Assembly: GCA_007026445.1 (NCBI GenBank)
Contig: VDMD01000039.1
Coordinates: 222,263-286,262, forward strand
DNA from: Schizophyllum amplum
Taxonomy: Eukaryota; Basidiomycota; Agaricomycetes; Agaricales; Schizophyllaceae
Direction: 5' to 3'
Length of the DNA: 64,000 nucleotides
The position numbers and the translations under genes are program-made. Shown piece after piece: positions 59,597 through 64,000 of this stretch (position 1 is its first letter; each line of letters opens with the position of its first letter). The notes below the pieces were generated by a model. It saw only the letters and a program-made list of their open reading frames with translations. It did no database searches and had not been told where the DNA came from.

Positions 59597-61465
59597 TCAC
59601 AGCAAGGACTGATGCATGTAAACGACTTCACCAAGTACTTCGCATCGGTTCCTTCTATACCCCGACAGGAGCCCCTCCTCGGACTGAATGCGGTCGAACT
59701 CTGGTTCGGAGTAGTCCTCGGTGTCGTCAAACCGCGCCCATCCATAAGCAGAGCTCTCCTGGAGAGCCAGCCAGGACCTGTACATGTCGCGCTCGGGCTG
59801 CTCGGTCATGTACAGGCGGAGGAAGACATGGGGACCCAAGATGCGCTCCGTAAGAGTAAAACAGTCCATCGTCTGCCAGACGGACAGCCGTAATGCCAGG
59901 GCCTCTCGCCAACTCAGTGGGACCATTCTGTCAATGACGTGCCGCACGAGCTGCAGGCCCGGAGAGCCATAGCTGGCCCATGCTTCAGTAAACCAGTCGC
60001 GTTCCCAGTAGACACCACTCACCGGCCGAAGAGCTTCAGCTCAGGCGGATCCAGCGTTCCTTTCGGAGGACGTGGTTTTCCCTCGGCCTCTGCCCGCGCA
60101 GCTTGCACATGCCACAGAGCCTTCGCTCGCTGTTGCTCGTAGAGCCAGGCCCTCACCGCAAAACACCGCATCAGCGGGCTAGACTCGTGGCAAGCGTCGA
60201 CGGACTCCAAATCCATATCAAGAACATCATCCGGGAGCTCAGCGTGCGCGAGGACCATCAGCTCCGTCCTCATCCCCTCAGCGCAACGCACCACGTCTTC
60301 CCAATGAACCGGCTCATCCCACCCCATCAACACGCCCTGAGGCAAAATCTCCGTCTCCTTCTTGACCTGGTCGCACCTCACGATGTGATTGCGACGGCGC
60401 AGCATCATGGACAGCGCTGGCGATGGATTAGCCGGCCGCAGCGCCGTGCAGCCTGCGGAGCATATTTTGATGCCGTATGTATTGTCTACAAATTGATCAA
60501 CGCTGGCACCACCGTTCACGCAAGCGGGAGCCACTTACTCAGCCGGGCAAGCTCCTGTCTTTCCAAATCGTTGCACCGTTCGCCCTTTTCTGGATCGCAA
60601 TCAGCGCTGATGCCCACACTCGTTCTGAGTTCACACTCACTACGCAGAAACATGGTCCTGGCAGAATTGTCGACGGCGTTCTTCTTATAGTCGAATGGGC
60701 ACTTGAGCGACGTATGTACCCTATGCCAGCAGTAGCCGTTCATCGATGCCGTCTCCTTCATCAGCTGGTTCGTGATGGCAGTTGTGGCCTTTGGCAGGTC
60801 GGCGTAGAACGTGCGCCTCACCCGCTCGTGAGATTGAGCCCTTTCTTCATGCGTCATTGGTCGAATCTTCGTTTGCCCAGGAGAGATGTTCGCCGCGGGA
60901 GTAGGATGCTTGCTGGCTGCGTGAGTCGACGACGGAGCCGTTGCGCCTGGCTTGTCGAGAGAGGAGTCGTCGCCGGCCCCGTCGGATGACGCAGGCGCGG
61001 CTGCACAGTCACTCACGCCGAAAGCGTCCTCCTCGCTGCCATCCCCCGGCCCCGCGATGCTGCCCGCCCACAGCCATGAGGTGGTCGAGTGCGTGCTGGG
61101 CCACCTAGAGGCGTCGTCGGCGTTGAGCCCAAGTGCCGCCTCAGTCATCGGGGAAGAGGGGGGGGTGAACAATGCGAATGCAGTCCTGCCGCTCTTCTTC
61201 TCTGCGTCCACGGAGGCGGGAGGGGAGGGTCCGAGCACAGCGCCGTAGGTGCCGGGGGCCATACCCATTGTCTTGGGGTCCGAAGTATCGGTCGCCGCGG
61301 ACGCCGCCTGAGTCATAGGGGAAGAAGGGGGGTGAACCAAGTCGATGCAGACCTGCTGCTCTTCGTCTCCCCGTCCACGGAGGCGGGCGGCGAGCCATCC
61401 TCGACCTTCATCTGGCTCACCGGAGGCAACGGCCTGAAAGCAACACCGACGTCGCCGGCTGACAT
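59597..61465 (-). CDS. Lineage-specific protein of unknown function
   Basis: Exons 61465-61421, 61355-60539, 60485-60023, 59972-59597; 566 aa, phases close. The start MSAGDVGVAFRPLPP is followed by a Ser/Thr/Pro-rich region with a repeated FTPPSSPMTEAA/VHPPSSPMTQAA motif, then a more structured part (FYADLPKATTAITNQLMKET, NTYGIKICSAGC, MMLRRRNHIVRCDQVKKETE, WEDVVRCAEGMRTELMVLAH) and an acidic C-terminus. No known domain recognised; several conserved-looking Cys and Trp residues suggest a folded C-terminal half. The acceptor of exon 2 is a CAGCAG pair, so two proteins differing by one Gln are possible. The promoter and exon 1 are duplicated upstream (61611-61770). Confidence 0.6.
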
Positions 61466-61512
61466 GTCATCCCCACGGGAAGCGGCCATCATGGTCAGCC
61501 GGCGAAGAATCG
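61352..61512. repeat. 160-bp direct repeat, copy 1
   Basis: Nearly identical to 61611-61770 from CCTGCTGCTCTTC to CGAAGAATCG, differing by a few substitutions and single-base indels. Weaker similarity continues past both copies. This copy holds the start codon and first intron of the gene at 59597-61465. Confidence 0.92.
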
Positions 61513-61610
61513 AGGTCCAGGTCAGCTGCAATATTGCGCGAGCACCCTTCGCCCCCCGCTACGCGCATCGCCCGGACGCCCTGATCATACGGAAGAAACC
61601 AGTCATGCAA

Positions 61611-61770
61611 CCTGCTGCTCTTCTCCCCGTCCACGGAGGCGGCGGCGAGCCATCCTCGACCTTCATCTGGCTCACCGGAGGCAACGGCCTGAAAGCAACA
61701 CCGACGTCGCCGGCTGACATGTCATCCCCCACGGGAAGCGGGCCATCATGGTCAGCCCGGCGAAGAATCG
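61611..61770. repeat. 160-bp direct repeat, copy 2
   Basis: Second copy, upstream of the gene start on the minus strand. It carries an equivalent ATG and donor site and so could act as an alternative first exon. A diverged third copy begins near 61183. Confidence 0.9.
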
Positions 61771-62460
61771 CAGTATATCTGAGAGTCCAAGCAGGTCAGC
61801 GGAAGTGCAATATTTGCGCGCGAAGCGGACGCACCCTTCCGACTACGGCGCGAATGCGACCCAGATTGATGCCGCTTGGGTCTGCGCTCTCCTTGCACAC
61901 GGCCATCCATAGGGCCCTCCCTGAAATGCCGCTTCCGGGAAAATTCGTCGCCCGCGCTTCGCATGCTGAGCGCCTTCCAGTAGTCGTGTCAGCGCGATTC
62001 AGAAAGGCGACAGGCCAGCGTACCTGTGTCCGCGAAAAGGTCAAGGAGCGAAAGAATGGACGAAGAGGCGCAGGGAAGGCGCGGGGGAGACAGTGCAAGC
62101 CGAGGGGAGACGTGGATAAGCCAGTCACTCCTGATAGACCTGTTGGACGAGGTAGAGTCGGGACGGTAGGGGAATCGACATCATGTCGCGACGCCGGTTG
62201 ATCACCGGATGCACATGACTTCGGTGTCAATCCCGGCCTCGGCATGTGGACCCGCCGGTCGGCGCGATTGTCGCCCGCTTCAGGCACTAATCTTCTCGGT
62301 GTGGCGCGGGGCTTTGCCAGAGCCATCAGCCGGCCAAGAAAGAGAGACACCGCATCAGCCGCGCCCGTCGTCTTGGGGGCGGTATGTTGTCACGCACCCA
62401 AAGACGTTCCCTTCTCAGATCCAAAGAGGCGTTCCCCTAGTATATTATTCGCACAACCGC

Positions 62461-63549
62461 CTACTGGCTAGATTGCTCCACTATGCTTGAGGCTTCGTCG
62501 TCCACGACAAAGCTTCCTATGGAATAGGCATCGTCCTCATTGGTGGAAATTTGACTGCCCTGTGAGGGAGACATCACGCCAGCACGCATCCGCAATGCAA
62601 GAGGCCCTCCTATCCGAGTGGACCTCACTGGGCGGCGCAGAAATTGAGGGCCGTCAGGGAGATTCTGAGTGAGCAGCCCGACCCAATGCATGTGCTCATC
62701 TTGCAAATGGATATCGGCAGAGGGCACTATGAAGGGCCGGGTGTCGCCTGACGCTTCGCTGTCGCCGCTCATACCATCGTCTTCGTCGTCTCCGCTTGAC
62801 GTTTCCTCCCCAGAATGCGCGGCTGTATCGTCAAACCAGTCCGCGACCGATCTCTCAGCTGGAGAGGACGACGTGGGCTGAGAAATGATTACTCGACGAA
62901 GCTCGGCGGTCGGGAGCCCCATGAACGTACGCTGGTTGGCATGGGCGAAGCTGCCGTCCTGCGGCCGGACACAAAGGGGTTCTGGGGGCTCGCCGTGCGC
63001 CTTCGCAGGCGCTTGCGAGGAGGGCTCCATACCACGGAAGACTACCAAACCAGTTAGCGACAAGTGAGGCGCGGATTGTGAACCTGAAGGGGAGAAGCAT
63101 GCCTACAGGAGAAGAAGATCCAACGACATCGGAAGACAGAACCGAGGAGTAGTGGCGCCCACGCTTGCGTGTTGGAAGGGGCGAGCTGGGCTGCAAGTCG
63201 AATCAATTGGGTGAGCTCACGGAAGGCCCAAGAGACGCGCATCACGCACCGCCTCCTCTGATTGGGCCTGCGCGAGGGCGTACTCATGTTCCACGCGACA
63301 AGCGACCGCCAGTTCGTCCTCCGTCCATGGTTGTGCGTACAGGTCATCTATTGCCTGCGAAGATGATCGCGTGTCCTCTTCGAGAGGTCCGACAGAGTTC
63401 GTCGCGTTCATGCTCTGTTCCACTCGCCGAACAGCCGCCTCTTCTTCCGCCGACCAAGGGCTGTTCACAAGGGCTTCAATTTCCTGAGACAACGTCAGCA
63501 GGGCTGCGCCCCGCTGAGTATCGGGGAAAGTCTCGCCATCCGCAGACAT
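62461..63549 (-). CDS. Unknown acidic protein with duplicated PW-E-RVE motif
   Basis: Exon 1 (63549-63221) encodes two related motifs: EIEALVNSPWSAEEEAAVRR then VEQ, and AIDDLYAQPWTEDELAVACR then VEH, each about 26 residues. A middle part around 63.06-63.19 kb is protein-like (GRHYSSVLSSDVVGSSSPVG), and a last exon ending at 62461 is rich in acidic and Ser residues (HSGEETSSGDDEDDGMSGDS). Splice junctions between these parts are not settled: the in-phase option for intron 1 is only 35 nt. No known domain; the PW motifs faintly recall one helix of Myb/SANT repeats but the spacing is wrong. Confidence 0.5.
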
Positions 63550-63694
63550 GGTGACATACAAGCCGCAGGAGAGAATGGGTGAACTAAGTAGGAGAGCAAG
63601 CTGCGATCAAGGAGCCCCGCGGCACGCGGGCCGAGCTTCCTCGTATCCCCATATTCTGTTGCCCTCACGCCGCTCCGTCGCGCCAAGTATCCAG

Positions 63695-64000
63695 CTACTC
63701 TGCGCACGGATACATGTGACTCTCCCAGCCCATTCTGTCGATCATCCATCGTTGGCAGGCGTTGTCTGTGTGTGCGACGACAGACAGTCTCTCCCCCACG
63801 CAATGCATGTTGAAATGAGTCAGCCGATTAGAGGGAAAGAACACAAGGTCTCCCGCGCGCAAAGCCAGCACGAGACCGGCCTCGTATATGACCAGATCAC
63901 CCCCTTTCCAGCGACCCATTGGGCATACGAGGCACAGTTGAAAGTCACCAACATCACGGTGGCCGTCCGTGGCGACGGAAAGGTTCAAGACGAAACCGCC
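63695..64000 (-). CDS. 2OG-Fe(II) dioxygenase-like protein, 3' part only
   Basis: The frame is open to the window edge, so only the C-terminal part is seen. NLSVATDGHRDVGDFQLCLV contains an H-x-D iron-binding pair, followed by GRWKGGDLVIYEAGLVLALR with AGDLVFFPSNRLTHFNMH, giving the second His and the double-stranded beta-helix strands, then CQRWMIDRMGW. The pattern resembles the fungal Tet/JBP-like or prolyl-hydroxylase-like dioxygenases that are common and often associated with KDZ elements in agaricomycetes. Substrate unknown. The stop is at 63695-63697. Confidence 0.7.
   Translation of the reverse strand, partial: GGFVLNLSVATDGHRDVGDFQLCLVCPMGRWKGGDLVIYEAGLVLALRAGDLVFFPSNRLTHFNMHCVGERLSVVAHTDNACQRWMIDRMGWESHMYPCAE

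Noticed and set aside
61089..62201. 370-codon plus-strand frame across the direct repeats
   Set aside because: Opposite-strand frame through repeats; composition is Arg/Gly/Pro-rich and the minus-strand gene explains the region better.

Overview
The window is nuclear DNA from a filamentous basidiomycete, most likely an agaricomycete of the Polyporales type. The evidence is a set of intron-rich genes with 46-75 nt introns carrying GTRNGT donors, CTRAC-like branch sites and YAG acceptors. Families typical of that group are present: F-box/LRR proteins, MYND proteins, a Goodbye-domain protein, a GH10 xylanase, and a fragment that resembles a 2OG-Fe(II) dioxygenase. Placement below class level is inference. 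Almost every gene had to be spliced by hand. Where exon phases closed exactly the model is given with confidence; where they did not, this is stated.

Layout. 0-11 kb: a 5'-truncated SET-domain gene, two divergent F-box paralogues, a five-exon MYND gene and an eleven-exon sugar transporter. 12-26 kb: a segmental duplication with an offset of about 7.7 kb. Each half carries one member of an undescribed Cys/His-finger protein family plus poorly understood flanking DNA; one member has internally duplicated exons and the other appears frameshifted. 26-36 kb: a decayed region with two TRM44-like tRNA methyltransferase pseudogenes, an intact Goodbye-domain gene, a small C2H2 zinc-finger gene and a 395-bp TIR element. 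36-49 kb is a dense housekeeping and metabolic block: a 16-exon calpain, an iron-regulatory GATA factor of the Sre/Urbs1 type, a HAUS6-like augmin subunit, and a secreted GH10 xylanase whose model needs a 2-nt exon. 49-54 kb is gene-poor and holds one conserved gene with an apparent 1-bp deletion. 54-64 kb: a MYND gene divergent from a short gene whose N-terminus copies the histone H3 tail, an F-box/LRR gene, two lineage-specific unknowns with repeats, and the 3' end of the dioxygenase-like gene.

Most genes are independent of each other. The plausible functional links are carbon acquisition (sugar transporter, GH10 xylanase), iron homeostasis (GATA factor), and chromatin or ubiquitin-related regulation (SET, MYND, F-box, H3-tail mimic). 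The most unusual items are the H3-tail mimic at 56446-57050, the 2-nt exon at 47834-47835, and the duplicated two-repeat finger family at 12.4-22.6 kb.
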